DNA from: Candidatus Rubrivivax defluviihabitans
GTDB taxonomy: Bacteria > Pseudomonadota > Gammaproteobacteria > Burkholderiales > Burkholderiaceae_C
NCBI GenBank assembly: GCA_016709385.1
Contig: JADJMW010000001.1
Coordinates: 62,001 to 126,000, forward strand
Direction of reading: 5' to 3'
Length of the DNA stretch: 64,000 nt
The notes beneath the pieces are model-generated. The model did not search any database. It was not told where the DNA came from and worked only from the letters and a program-made list of their open reading frames with translations. The position numbers were made by a program, and so were the translations under genes. Of this stretch, positions 8,483 through 15,883 are shown piece after piece (position 1 is the first letter of the stretch; every line of letters begins with the position of its first letter).

Positions 8483-9637
8483 TCAGGCGCCGGCCTCGGC
8501 CAGCGCCGATTGCAGCGCCGCCAGGTCGGTTTCGGTGTTGTAGGCCTGTACCGAGACACGCACGAAACAGCGCCCCGCATGCTGCGTCACCGGCACCTCG
8601 ATGCGGTGGCGGCTGAACAGCCATGCGCGCAGCGCCTCGGCGTCGCCGGTGCGCACGGGAATGGGCACCATCTGGCCGAAGGCCGCGTCGGGTGCGATGG
8701 GCGCCAGGCCGTTGCGCGCCAGCACGCGCCGCTGCAGGTCGCAGGCCAGGTCGTGGCAACGCCGCTGCCACGCCGGCCAGTCGTGGGCCTGCTGGAATTG
8801 AATGGCCACCGGCACGGCCAGGAAGGCGGCCAGGTCGCGCGTGCCCTGCCACTGCAGGCGGCGTTCGAACGGGGTGCGGCCCGTGTAGGCGTCGAACCCG
8901 GTGTGGCCGCCCGAACCGGCGACATAACCCCAGCTCACGGCGCCGGCGTCGAGCTCGGCCTGGCGTTCGGGCCGCGCGTGCAGGAACGCGGCGCCCTTGG
9001 GCGCGCACAGCCATTTGTGGCAGTTGCCGGTGTAGAAGTCGGCGCCGACCGCCGCCAGGTCCAGCGCCATCTGCCCCGGCGCGTGGGCGCCGTCGATCAG
9101 CGTCGTGATGCCGCGGCGCCGTGCCGCTTCGCACAGCGCCTGCACCGGAAACGTGAGCGCCGTCGTCGAAGTGACGTGGCTCGTGAAGACGACCCGCGTT
9201 TGCGGCGTGGCGGCATCGAGCAGGCGCTGCGCCCAGCCCGCGGCTTCGAAGGGCAGCGGCACCGCCACGCGCCGGTAGCTCGCGCCGCGCTGCCGGCAGA
9301 CGAATTCCCAGGTCGCGTCGCAGGCGCCGTATTCATGGTCGGTGGCCAGCACCTCGTCGCCCGGCTGCAGGTTCAGCGACCGCGCGACGGTATTCACGCC
9401 GTGCGTGGCGTTGGGCAGGAAGACCAGGTCTTCGCCGCGCGCGCCCAGGAAGGCACCGAGCCGCTGCCGCGCAGCAGCCAGCAAGGCCGCCGAGCGGCGG
9501 CCCAGGAAGGCCACCGGATTGCGTTCCAGGTCCAGCTGCCAGCGCTGGTAGGCCTCGAATACGGGTTTCGGGCAGGCACCGAAGGAGCCGTGGTTGAGGA
9601 AGACGATGTCGGGGTCGAGCAGGAAGGCGTCGCGCAT
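8483..9637 (-). CDS. Aminotransferase class V (isopenicillin-N epimerase-like) PLP enzyme
   Basis: The product is 384 residues with fold-type I PLP features: an N-terminal FLNHGSFGACP, an aspartate motif IDGAHAPGQ, and the Schiff-base lysine in GNCHKWLCAPKG. These match the isopenicillin-N epimerase/cysteine desulfurase-like subgroup. In proteobacteria such proteins rarely make beta-lactams and their substrates are mostly unknown. The gene stands alone, is divergent from the DUF808 gene 71 bases away, and is not obviously part of the sugar operon. Confidence 0.82.
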   Translation of the reverse strand: MRDAFLLDPDIVFLNHGSFGACPKPVFEAYQRWQLDLERNPVAFLGRRSAALLAAARQRLGAFLGARGEDLVFLPNATHGVNTVARSLNLQPGDEVLATDHEYGACDATWEFVCRQRGASYRRVAVPLPFEAAGWAQRLLDAATPQTRVVFTSHVTSTTALTFPVQALCEAARRRGITTLIDGAHAPGQMALDLAAVGADFYTGNCHKWLCAPKGAAFLHARPERQAELDAGAVSWGYVAGSGGHTGFDAYTGRTPFERRLQWQGTRDLAAFLAVPVAIQFQQAHDWPAWQRRCHDLACDLQRRVLARNGLAPIAPDAAFGQMVPIPVRTGDAEALRAWLFSRHRIEVPVTQHAGRCFVRVSVQAYNTETDLAALQSALAEAGA

Positions 9638-9708
9638 GAGGACGGCATCTTCGCAGCTTGCGTCGGGGCGCAGGGGCGGGGTGGTGGCGGTGGGTCAGAA
9701 TCGCGGCC

Positions 9709-10737
9709 ATGGCCACCGGCAGCTTGCTCCTGCTCCTCGACGATATCGCCACCGTGCTGGACGACGTGGCCGTGCTCAGCAAGGTGGCGGCCAAGAAGAC
9801 CGCCGGCGTGCTGGGCGACGACCTGGCGCTCAACGCGCAGCAGCTCACCGGCTTCAGCGCCCAGCGTGAACTACCCGTGGTGTGGGCGGTGGCCAAGGGC
9901 TCGTTCGTCAACAAGGCGATCCTGGTGCCGGCGGCGCTGGCGATCAGCGCCTTGGCACCCTGGGCGGTGACGCCGCTGCTGATGGTGGGCGGCGCCTTCC
10001 TGTGCTACGAGGGTTTCGAGAAGATCGCGCACCGTTTCCTGCCCGGCGGCCATGAAGAAAAGCCGTCGCTGCAAGAGCGGGCGCGTGTGCTCACCGACCC
10101 GGCGGTGGACCTGGTGGCGCTGGAGCGCGACAAGATCAAGGGCGCGGTGCGCACCGATTTCATCCTCTCGGCCGAGATCGTGGCCATCACGCTGGGCACG
10201 GTGGCGGATGCGCCGTTCACCACCCAGGTGACGGTGCTGTCGGGCATTGCGGTGGTGATGACGGTGGGTGTGTACGGGTTCGTGGCCGGCATCGTGAAGC
10301 TCGACGACCTGGGCCTGTGGCTGAGCGGGCGCGACAGCGGCGCGGCGCAGGCGCTGGGCCGCGGCATCGTGCGCGCCGCGCCGTGGCTGATGAAGGGGCT
10401 TTCGGTGGCCGGCACGGCGGCGATGTTCCTGGTGGGCGGCGGCATCCTCGTGCACGGCGTGCCGGCGCTGCACCACGCGGTGGCGGACGCCGTGCAGGGT
10501 TTGGGCGCCGCGGCACAGGCGCTGGGTGTTGCCGCTGCTGGCCGACGCTCTGGTCGGCGTGGTCTCCGGCGCCCTGGTGCTGGCCGCCGTGACGCTGGTT
10601 CAGCTGCGCGGACGGCACGGCAAACCCAGGCCGGGGGGGGGGGCAAAGCGGCGCGCCCAGGTCACGGCTCCGCCTTGGTCGGAAACTATCGGGTCTTCTT
10701 CGAGTACGACGGTGCTGTTCGCATCGTCAGCACTTAA
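9709..10737 (+). CDS. DUF808 (YedI-like) membrane protein with a frameshifted 3' end
   Basis: The start MATGSLLLLLDDIATVLDD, the AVLSKVAAKKTAGVLGDD segment and several hydrophobic helices are diagnostic of DUF808/YedI inner-membrane proteins of unknown function. The normal C-terminus (LPLLADALVGVVSGAL...) is present but in the +2 frame from 10526. One extra G in the GGG at 10524-10526 would explain the shift. In frame, the last ~70 residues are unrelated, and the ORF runs on through foreign DNA to a stop at 10737 (342 residues). The gene is either broken or carries a sequencing error. Its last codons recur at 11154 and 12250. Confidence 0.8.
   Translation: MATGSLLLLLDDIATVLDDVAVLSKVAAKKTAGVLGDDLALNAQQLTGFSAQRELPVVWAVAKGSFVNKAILVPAALAISALAPWAVTPLLMVGGAFLCYEGFEKIAHRFLPGGHEEKPSLQERARVLTDPAVDLVALERDKIKGAVRTDFILSAEIVAITLGTVADAPFTTQVTVLSGIAVVMTVGVYGFVAGIVKLDDLGLWLSGRDSGAAQALGRGIVRAAPWLMKGLSVAGTAAMFLVGGGILVHGVPALHHAVADAVQGLGAAAQALGVAAAGRRSGRRGLRRPGAGRRDAGSAARTARQTQAGGGGKAARPGHGSALVGNYRVFFEYDGAVRIVST
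10633..10643 (+). repeat. Run of 11 G
   Basis: Eleven consecutive G residues lie between the DUF808 tail and the toxin-like remnant. This is by far the longest homopolymer I noticed in the window. It could be a slippage-prone tract or an assembly error, and it affects which frame links the DUF808 tail to what follows. Confidence 0.9.
10665..10737 (+). pseudogene. Possible C-terminal remnant of a RelE/HigB-type toxin
   Basis: In the frame that ends at 10737 the last ~20 residues (LVGNYRVFFEYDGAVRIVST) resemble the GDYRV-(I/F)-x-(D/E)-G-x-V strand pair near the end of RelE/ParE-type toxins. No N-terminus precedes it, only the DUF808 tail and a G-run, and the usual terminal HRR-x-x-Y is missing. 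It lies 16 bases before an antitoxin-like gene with its own ribosome site, the normal toxin-antitoxin order. The match is short, so this is tentative. Confidence 0.35.
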
Positions 10738-10753
10738 CAGGTCAGGAAGCGCG

Positions 10754-11086
10754 ATGAACGCACGTACTGAGTTTCAGATCATCGTCGGCAAGGACGGCAA
10801 GCCCGCCTTCGTTGTCGTTCCCTACGTTCAATTCCGCCGTATGAGGGGCGGCTTCACCCATGGCACGGTGCCAAACGAAGTCGTCAACCTGTCCTTCGAG
10901 CGCGGGGTTTCACCGATGACGGCTTGGCGCGAGCACTTCGGTCTCACTCAGGCAGAGGTCGCCGCACGTATTGGCATCAACCAGGCTGCCTACGCGCAGA
11001 TGGAGCGAGTCAAGCAACCGCGCAAGGCCACGCTTGAAAAGGTGGCCACCGCCATGGGGCTGGAGGCGGAGCAGCTCCGCTGGTAA
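10754..11086 (+). CDS. XRE-family HTH protein, antitoxin-like
   Basis: The product is 110 residues. Residues 1-30 (FQIIVGKDGKPAFVVVPYVQF) resemble the Phd-like leader seen in some antitoxins. Residues 52-106 are a Cro/C1-type HTH (MTAWREHFGLTQAEVAARIGINQAAYAQMER). AGGAAG at 10744-10749 supports the start at 10754. A toxin remnant lies upstream and an attC-like hairpin 19 bases after the stop. This arrangement is typical of a one-gene or toxin-antitoxin mobile cassette. The gene looks intact, so it may act as a solitary DNA-binding protein. Confidence 0.75.
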   Translation: MNARTEFQIIVGKDGKPAFVVVPYVQFRRMRGGFTHGTVPNEVVNLSFERGVSPMTAWREHFGLTQAEVAARIGINQAAYAQMERVKQPRKATLEKVATAMGLEAEQLRW

Positions 11087-11104
11087 GCATCGGGCATGTC
11101 GCCG

Positions 11105-11158
11105 GCGAAACGATCAGGGACAGATCGCGCGAAGCCGCGATCTGCCCTCCTCGGCTGG
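11105..11158 (+). other. attC-like hairpin 1 (end of HTH cassette)
   Basis: Downstream of the HTH gene, CAGATCGCG and CGCGATCTG pair perfectly around the loop CGAAGC, extended by GGG/CCC with one unpaired A. The left end GCGAAAC is a degenerate form of the integron R'' core (RYYYAAC). The right side runs straight into a copy of the DUF808 3' end at GCTGGTGC instead of a canonical GTTRRRY, as expected of a recombinant junction. The stem core is nearly identical to the hairpin at 12009-12063. Confidence 0.5.
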
Positions 11159-11204
11159 TGCAAAGGCTGTGGCGCGCGGCCTGAAGGCGGCCCGGGCGGC
11201 AAGG
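11154..11204 (+). repeat. Second copy of DUF808 3' end (gene fragment)
   Basis: About 45 bases from GCTGGTGCAAAGG through the stop codon in GCGGCCTGA match the copy at 12308-12353 with only a few substitutions. They encode the last few residues of a DUF808 protein (LVQRLWRAA) and some trailing sequence. The copy begins exactly where hairpin 1 ends, so it marks a recombination junction rather than a gene. Confidence 0.6.
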
Positions 11205-11535
11205 GTCGGGCGCGCGCCGCGGGCGCGGGGAGTGTTGACGCCGGGTGCCGTCGTCGGCGACATTGCTCTGCCTCGGCAACGAGGAGAGTCAGGCGAAGGC
11301 GGGGCGGGTTCCATACCCGGAAATTCAGTCCGCCCATATCGACCCGCCCATCGTCCGCTGGAACGGTCATCAGGTCCCGTTGCGAGAGGACCGGAAGGAG
11401 GGAGACGATGAAGTCGGGCAGAAATGGACCGGCCAGATGCCGCGCAGCCGGACTGGGTATTTCGTTACCGCACAGCTTTCAACTCGAGCTCGCTGACGCT
11501 ACATTGACCACCCCAACCAGTCCGAGGAGGACGTT
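11205..11535. other. Gap with no convincing gene
   Basis: These 331 bases lie between the DUF808 tail copy and the NTF2-like gene. Short frames exist on both strands (for example 11245-11496) but none resembles a family I know. GC falls from left to right, reaching the composition of the cassette-like gene. The right end holds that gene's ribosome site (GAGGAGG at 11524-11530) and presumably its promoter; no clear -35/-10 pair stands out. Confidence 0.4.
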
Positions 11536-11976
11536 ATGCGCAGAAACCTGCTCCTGATCGCGTTGCTTGCCTGCCTTTCCACGGCACAAGCTGGTCCACG
11601 CGAGGATGCACTTCAGGTCGTGGAACGATGGTCAAAGGCATTCGCCGATGCAGACGTAGACGGTATCACTGGCCTGTACTCAGGCAATGCATTGTTTTTC
11701 GGGACCCTTGACAAGACCTTGACCACACAGACTGCGGACATACGCAAGTACTTCGAGCGCGCGCTCCTGACAGGGCGGCCCCGAACTGCGGTGTTGCGGG
11801 AACACTCAGTAGCAGTGCTGCCTGACACAGTCGTGGTAATCACAGGATTGGACATCGTCACTGCTACGCGGGACGGCCAAACCATCAGTGCACCCGGGCG
11901 CACTACATTCGTAGTCGAGCGACAACTGACCGGCTGGAAGATCGCTCACTTTCACAGGTCGCCCGTGCCAAACTGA
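11536..11976 (+). CDS. Secreted SnoaL/NTF2-like protein (SgcJ/EcaC, DUF4440 type)
   Basis: The product is 146 residues. Residues 1-19 (MRRNLLLIALLACLSTAQA) form a signal peptide. The rest is a single alpha+beta NTF2-like cone, with WSKAFADADVDGITGLYS near the start and the typical ending GWKIAHFHRSPVP. Such domains bind small molecules or dimerise; no specific activity can be claimed. A strong GAGGAGG site precedes the ATG. Its GC content is visibly lower than that of neighbouring housekeeping genes, and it is followed by an attC-like site, so it is probably a horizontally acquired cassette gene. Confidence 0.8.
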   Translation: MRRNLLLIALLACLSTAQAGPREDALQVVERWSKAFADADVDGITGLYSGNALFFGTLDKTLTTQTADIRKYFERALLTGRPRTAVLREHSVAVLPDTVVVITGLDIVTATRDGQTISAPGRTTFVVERQLTGWKIAHFHRSPVPN

Positions 11977-12008
11977 CCAACTGCGCTCGCTCGCACGAAC
12001 ACGGTGCG

Positions 12009-12063
12009 GCCTAACGATCAAGGATAGATCGCGCGAAGCCGCGATCTGATCCGTTTGTTGGAC
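12009..12063 (+). other. attC-like recombination site 2 (end of NTF2-like cassette)
   Basis: This 55-base element starts with GCCTAAC (12009-12015, matches R'' RYYYAAC) and ends with GTTGGAC (12057-12063, matches R' GTTRRRY). Between them is a 12-bp stem, GGATAGATCGCG against CGCGATCT-G-ATCC, with a single bulged G and a CGAAGC loop. Imperfect end cores, an extrahelical base and a short length are the defining traits of integron attC sites. No integrase gene is in the window. Confidence 0.65.
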
Positions 12064-12249
12064 AAGCCCGGTGGTTGCGCCGAGGGTGTGGCGATCAGGC
12101 GGTGCGGACTTCGTCCCTGCAAATATGTCCTGCCGTGCAGGTCCGCTGCGGTGCCGCTGAAGGCTGAGGCGTGCGGCGATGTCGTGGGCCAGGGCGAGTT
12201 TGTCGCCTTGGAGCGGCGCGGTGGTCCGATTGGGCTGCCCGCGCACCCA
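12064..12249. other. Gap between attC-like site 2 and DUF808 tail copy 3
   Basis: No gene is recognised. Frames on either strand are open because of high GC, but none gives a family match. The sequence is not similar to the corresponding gap upstream of the first DUF808 tail, so it may be the remains of another cassette or of an older chromosomal segment. Confidence 0.35.
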
Positions 12250-12348
12250 TTGCTGCCGCTGCTGCCCGACGCCCTGGTCGGCGTGGTTGCCGGCGCGCTG
12301 GTGATGGCCGCCGTGACGCTGGTGCAAAGGCTGCGGCGCACGGCCTGA
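12250..12348 (+). pseudogene. Third copy of DUF808 C-terminus (fragment)
   Basis: The translated fragment LLPLLPDALVGVVAGALVM and the following AAVTLVQRLRRTA reproduce the C-terminal membrane helix that is frameshifted in the DUF808 gene at 10526-10602, with several base differences. It lacks any N-terminal part. It is probably the original or a divergent 3' end of the gene, displaced by insertions; the next gene (FKBP) converges on it. Confidence 0.65.
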
Positions 12349-12399
12349 AAGCGGCCTGGACGGTCGCCCGGCGATCACGCACGCAGCGCGCGGCCGACG

Positions 12400-12858
12400 C
12401 TACCTGCCTTCGATGCCCAGCAGTTCCACCTCGAACTGCAGCACCGCATTCGGCGGGATCACGCCGCCGGCACCGCGGTCGCCGTAGGCGATGGCCGCCG
12501 GGCAGGTGAGCCGGGCCTTGCCGCCGACCTTCATGCGCTGCACGCCTTCGGTCCAGCACTTGATGACGCGGTTGAGCGGAAACGTGGCCGGCTGGCCGCG
12601 CGAGTAGGAGCTGTCGAATTCGCGGCCGTCGGGGAAGCTGCCGCGGTAGTGCACGCGCACGGTGTCGGTGGCCAGCGGGCCGGCACCCGTGCCTTCCTTG
12701 ACGCTGCGGAAGACCAGGCCGCTGTCGGTGACGACCGCGCCCTTCTCGGCGGCGGCGCGGGCCAGCGGGTCGCCCTGGGCCAAGCCCGCGCCCGGCAGGG
12801 CCAGCGCGATGGCGGTTGCGGCCCAGGCCGCAAAGGGGAAGAGGATTCGACGGTTCAT
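12400..12858 (-). CDS. Secreted FKBP-type peptidyl-prolyl cis-trans isomerase
   Basis: The product is 152 residues with a signal peptide of about 28 residues ending in AGLAQ, then one FKBP domain. Family features are VRVHYRGSFPDGREFDSSY, the conserved WTEGVQRMKVGGKARLTCP and IPPNAVLQFEVELLGI. It catalyses proline isomerization during folding of envelope proteins in the periplasm. The frame stays open into glnS, but the ATG at 12858 before the signal peptide is clear. It is 89 bases downstream of glnS on the same strand. Confidence 0.9.
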   Translation of the reverse strand: MNRRILFPFAAWAATAIALALPGAGLAQGDPLARAAAEKGAVVTDSGLVFRSVKEGTGAGPLATDTVRVHYRGSFPDGREFDSSYSRGQPATFPLNRVIKCWTEGVQRMKVGGKARLTCPAAIAYGDRGAGGVIPPNAVLQFEVELLGIEGR

Positions 12859-12947
12859 CACGGGGGGTGCCTTCTGTGGGTTGGGTTGAAAGGGCGATCG
12901 ATCGTCGCCGCACGGGGACGCTGGCCGCAGCGGTGCGAGGCGGGTCT

Positions 12948-14774
12948 TCAGCCCGACCAGCCGTCGCGCAGCGTGGTAATGCGGTTGAATACCGGCCGGC
13001 CCGGCGCGTGCTCGACGCGGTCGGTGACGAAATAACCGTGGCGTTCGAACTGGAAGTGCTGCTCGGGCGCCACGCCGGCCAGCGCCGGCTCCAGGTAGGC
13101 CGTCACCACCTGCTTGCTCTTCGGGTTGAGCACCTCGCGGAAGTCGCGTCCGCCGGCGTCGGGCTGCGCCTCGGTGAACAGGCGGTCGTACAACACCACG
13201 GTGGCGGGCACCGCCTCGTGCACGCCGACCCAGGTGACGGTGCCCTTGACCTTCACCGCGTCGGCGCCCGGCGTGCCGCTCTTGGTGTCGGGCAGCACGC
13301 GCGCCAGCACCTTGACGACCCGGCCGCCGGCGTCCGTTTCGCAGCCCGTGCATTCCACCACCACGCCGTATTTGAGCCGCACCTTGTTGCCGGGCACCGT
13401 GCTGCCGTCGGCCAGCGTGCGCGGCGGAAACAGGCGGAAGAAGCCCTTGGCCGGCACTTCGGCGAAATCGTCGCGTTCGATCCAGACCTGCGGCGCCAGT
13501 CCGAACCGGCGCTCGCCGAGTTCCGGGCGCTGCGGGTGCGCCGGCGCCTGGCAGGGTTCGACATGCCCCTCGCCATAGACCTCGGCCCAGTTCGTCAGCT
13601 CCAGCCGCAGCGGGTCGAGCACGGCCATCGCGCGCGGCGCCTGGCCTTCCAGGTCGGCGCGCAGGCACTGGTCGAGCACGGCGTAGTCGAGCCAGATATT
13701 GGTCTTGCTCGCCCCCGTGCCGTCGGCCATGGCGCGGATGGCCGCCGGCGTATAGCCGCGCCGGCGCATGCCGAAGATCGTGGGCATGCGCGGGTCGTCC
13801 CAGCCGCCGACGATGCCCTCGGCCACCATCTCGCGCAGCTTGCGCTTGCTGGTGACCACGTAACTCAGGTTCAGGCGGCCGAATTCGTATTGCTTCGGCA
13901 AGGGCCGCGCCAGCAGGCCGAGGTCGGCCAGGTGTTCCAGCAGCCAGTCGTAGAACGGCCGCTGGTCCTCGAATTCCAGCGTGCAGAAGCTGTGCGTGAT
14001 GCACTCCAGCGCGTCCTCGATCGGGTGCGCGTAGGTGTACATCGGGTAGAGGCACCAGCGGTCGCCGGTGTTGTGGTGCGTGGCGTGCTTGATGCGGTAC
14101 AGCGCCGGGTCGCGCAGGTTGATATTGGGCGAAGCCATGTCGATCTTCGCGCGCAGCACCGCGGCGCCGTCGGGCAGGGCGCCGGCCTTCATCTCGCGCA
14201 GCCGCGCCAGGTTCTCGGCCGGCGTGCGGCTGCGGTAGGGGCTGTCGGTGCCGGGCGTATTGAAGTCGCCGCGGCTGGCGCGCATTTCCTCCGCGCTCTG
14301 CTCGTCCACGTAGGCCAGGCCGGCGGTCACCAGCGCCTCGGCGGCGCGGTACATGAAGTCGAAATAGTCGCTGGCGTAATACAGGTGGCTGGTGCGCACC
14401 CCATCGAGTTCGACGTTCCAGTCGAAGCCCAGCCAGTGCACGGCCTCGACGATGGCGTCCACGTACTCCTGCTCTTCCTTCTCGGGGTTGGTGTCGTCGA
14501 AGCGCAGGTGGCACACGCCACCAAAGTCGCGCGCGAGGCCGAAATTCAGGCAGATGCTCTTGGCGTGGCCCACGTGCAGGTAGCCGTTGGGCTCGGGCGG
14601 GAACCGGGTGCGGATGCGCGCCGGGTCGGGCGCGCCGGCGGCATGGTGGGCGGCGTCGCCGGGGCTGCCGCCGAAGCGGCGCCCCTGCAGCGCCCCGCTG
14701 GCCAGGTCCTTCTCGATGATGGCGCGCAGGAAATTGGCGGCCGGGGCCTTGGCATCTTTGGCGGTCGGGGTCAT
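12948..14774 (-). CDS. glnS: Glutaminyl-tRNA synthetase
   Basis: The product is 608 residues, slightly longer than the E. coli enzyme. The class I HIGH motif is seen as PNGYLHVGHAKSICLNFG, the second ATP motif as VVTSKRKL, and the anticodon-binding beta-barrels occupy the C-terminal third (FAEVPAKGFFRLFPPRTL). It charges tRNA-Gln in the cytoplasm. The ATG at 14774 is preferred; an in-frame TTG six bases earlier is less likely. The N-terminus has a short alanine-rich extension. An essential single-copy gene, useful as a chromosomal anchor. Confidence 0.95.
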   Translation of the reverse strand: MTPTAKDAKAPAANFLRAIIEKDLASGALQGRRFGGSPGDAAHHAAGAPDPARIRTRFPPEPNGYLHVGHAKSICLNFGLARDFGGVCHLRFDDTNPEKEEQEYVDAIVEAVHWLGFDWNVELDGVRTSHLYYASDYFDFMYRAAEALVTAGLAYVDEQSAEEMRASRGDFNTPGTDSPYRSRTPAENLARLREMKAGALPDGAAVLRAKIDMASPNINLRDPALYRIKHATHHNTGDRWCLYPMYTYAHPIEDALECITHSFCTLEFEDQRPFYDWLLEHLADLGLLARPLPKQYEFGRLNLSYVVTSKRKLREMVAEGIVGGWDDPRMPTIFGMRRRGYTPAAIRAMADGTGASKTNIWLDYAVLDQCLRADLEGQAPRAMAVLDPLRLELTNWAEVYGEGHVEPCQAPAHPQRPELGERRFGLAPQVWIERDDFAEVPAKGFFRLFPPRTLADGSTVPGNKVRLKYGVVVECTGCETDAGGRVVKVLARVLPDTKSGTPGADAVKVKGTVTWVGVHEAVPATVVLYDRLFTEAQPDAGGRDFREVLNPKSKQVVTAYLEPALAGVAPEQHFQFERHGYFVTDRVEHAPGRPVFNRITTLRDGWSG

Positions 14775-14848
14775 GCGCAAATTCTATCGACTGCCCCCGG
14801 GGCGCCGGGCCCTCGTGCCTGGCCCTGCGCCAGAGCCGGCACAAGGCG

Positions 14849-15145
14849 TCAACGGCCTTGTTTCAGGCGCACGATCTCCTGCTGCAGCCAACGCTCGCGC
14901 AGGTCGCCGCCGCCCATCAGCTGCAGCGCGACCACGATGCCGTGGATCGTCAGCCCCAGCCCCCAGCCCAGCGCCGGGAACACGCTCCAGCGCACACCGC
15001 CCGCCAGGTGATTCAGCGCCAACAGGCCCAGGTTGACGCAGACGTACACCACCAGGTGCACGTACCAGCCCATCTTCAGTTTCACGCGGCGCCTGGCGAT
15101 GCGGCGCAAGTCGGCGTCACGGGGGTCGGGGGTGTTCGCGGTCAT
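14849..15145 (-). CDS. Small 2TM-domain membrane protein
   Basis: The product is 98 residues: a basic N-terminus (RRIARRRVKLK), two membrane helices (WYVHLVVYVCVNLGLLALN and PALGWGLGLTIHGIVVALQ) and a charged tail (LRERWLQQEIVRLK). This matches the 2TM domain often found near LytTR regulators and LytS-like kinases. Function is unknown. It lies upstream of glnS and downstream of a small membrane-protein gene, in the same direction as the two-component pair. Confidence 0.78.
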   Translation of the reverse strand: MTANTPDPRDADLRRIARRRVKLKMGWYVHLVVYVCVNLGLLALNHLAGGVRWSVFPALGWGLGLTIHGIVVALQLMGGGDLRERWLQQEIVRLKQGR

Positions 15146-15188
15146 GGTCAGGCTCCAGTGTGGGAATCAGGTGGAAGGGTCGCCCGGG

Positions 15189-15593
15189 TCAGGCGGAGAG
15201 GGCGCCGCCCAGCAGCCGGCCGGGCAGCAGCGTGAACAGGCCGGCGACGATGCAGCCGCCGATGTAGATCGAGGTCATGGTCTTGCGGTGCGCCGTCACC
15301 CGGTGCCGGCGCGCATGCCTCACGCCCAGCGGCAGCGACACCAGCACCAGCAGCGTCAGCAGGTGGATGGGCGAGAAGCCGGCGATGTGGGGAATGCCAC
15401 CGCCGCCGAGCCCGATGCTGGACAGCGCAGCCGCCGCCATGGCCACCACCCAGGCCCAGCCCAGCACGCGGTGCTCGACACTGCCCTTGCGGCCCCACAG
15501 CAGCACGGCGCCGATGGCCACGGCCGCCAGCGCGCCGGCGACGTGTACCGCCAGCAGCGGCTGGGCAGCGAGAAGGGTGAGCGGCTGGTTCAT
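15189..15593 (-). CDS. DUF2306-like integral membrane protein
   Basis: The product is 134 residues with four hydrophobic segments and conserved polar residues typical of DUF2306/YvaZ-like proteins (GRKGSVEHRVLGWAWV, HRKTMTSIYIGG). The histidines could bind metal or heme, but no activity is known. The long open frame upstream is a shadow; the ATG at 15593 gives the family length. It is 43 bases upstream of the 2TM gene, probably the same transcript. Confidence 0.72.
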   Translation of the reverse strand: MNQPLTLLAAQPLLAVHVAGALAAVAIGAVLLWGRKGSVEHRVLGWAWVVAMAAAALSSIGLGGGGIPHIAGFSPIHLLTLLVLVSLPLGVRHARRHRVTAHRKTMTSIYIGGCIVAGLFTLLPGRLLGGALSA

Positions 15594-15883
15594 GGTGTCG
15601 GTCCCGGGCCCCGGGGAAATCTGGCGTCGTGGCCTTCGGGGCGTGCCGCCATGGTGCGGGTGCGACCCTGCGGCAGCCAGCGGCAGGCGACCGATCGACG
15701 GTGCCGGCGCCGAAACCGCGCCCAAGGGGCGCAAGATGCGGATCGAGGAAGCGCCCGGGGACGGGTGCGCGCCGGCACCCGGCGTTGCCGCGGCAGGAAC
15801 GGGTCGTCCAGCGGCTGCGCGTCGCGCCGCAACGTGCCTGTACCGTGCAGTGCAGTGCCGTGCCTTGCGGGCGGACGGGCGCC
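15594..15883. other. Gap downstream of the LytTR regulator gene
   Basis: These 290 bases separate the regulator stop from the DUF2306-like start. I see no gene. Short GTGC repeats occur at 15845-15864. The promoter of the DUF2306-like gene should lie here, but no clear core element is visible. Confidence 0.35.

Noticed and set aside
11245..11496. 83-codon plus-strand ORF between the DUF808 copy and the NTF2-like gene
   Set aside because: No ribosome site, no recognisable domain, composition unlike a real gene.
12400..14844. 814-codon frame spanning FKBP and glnS
   Set aside because: FKBP has its own ATG and signal peptide at 12858, and GlnS is encoded in a different frame with full motifs.
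15845..15864. GTGCA/GTGCC tandem repeats near the LytTR regulator gene as a LytTR binding site
   Set aside because: The repeats do not match the LytTR consensus and lie downstream of the regulator gene; too short and GC-biased to call.
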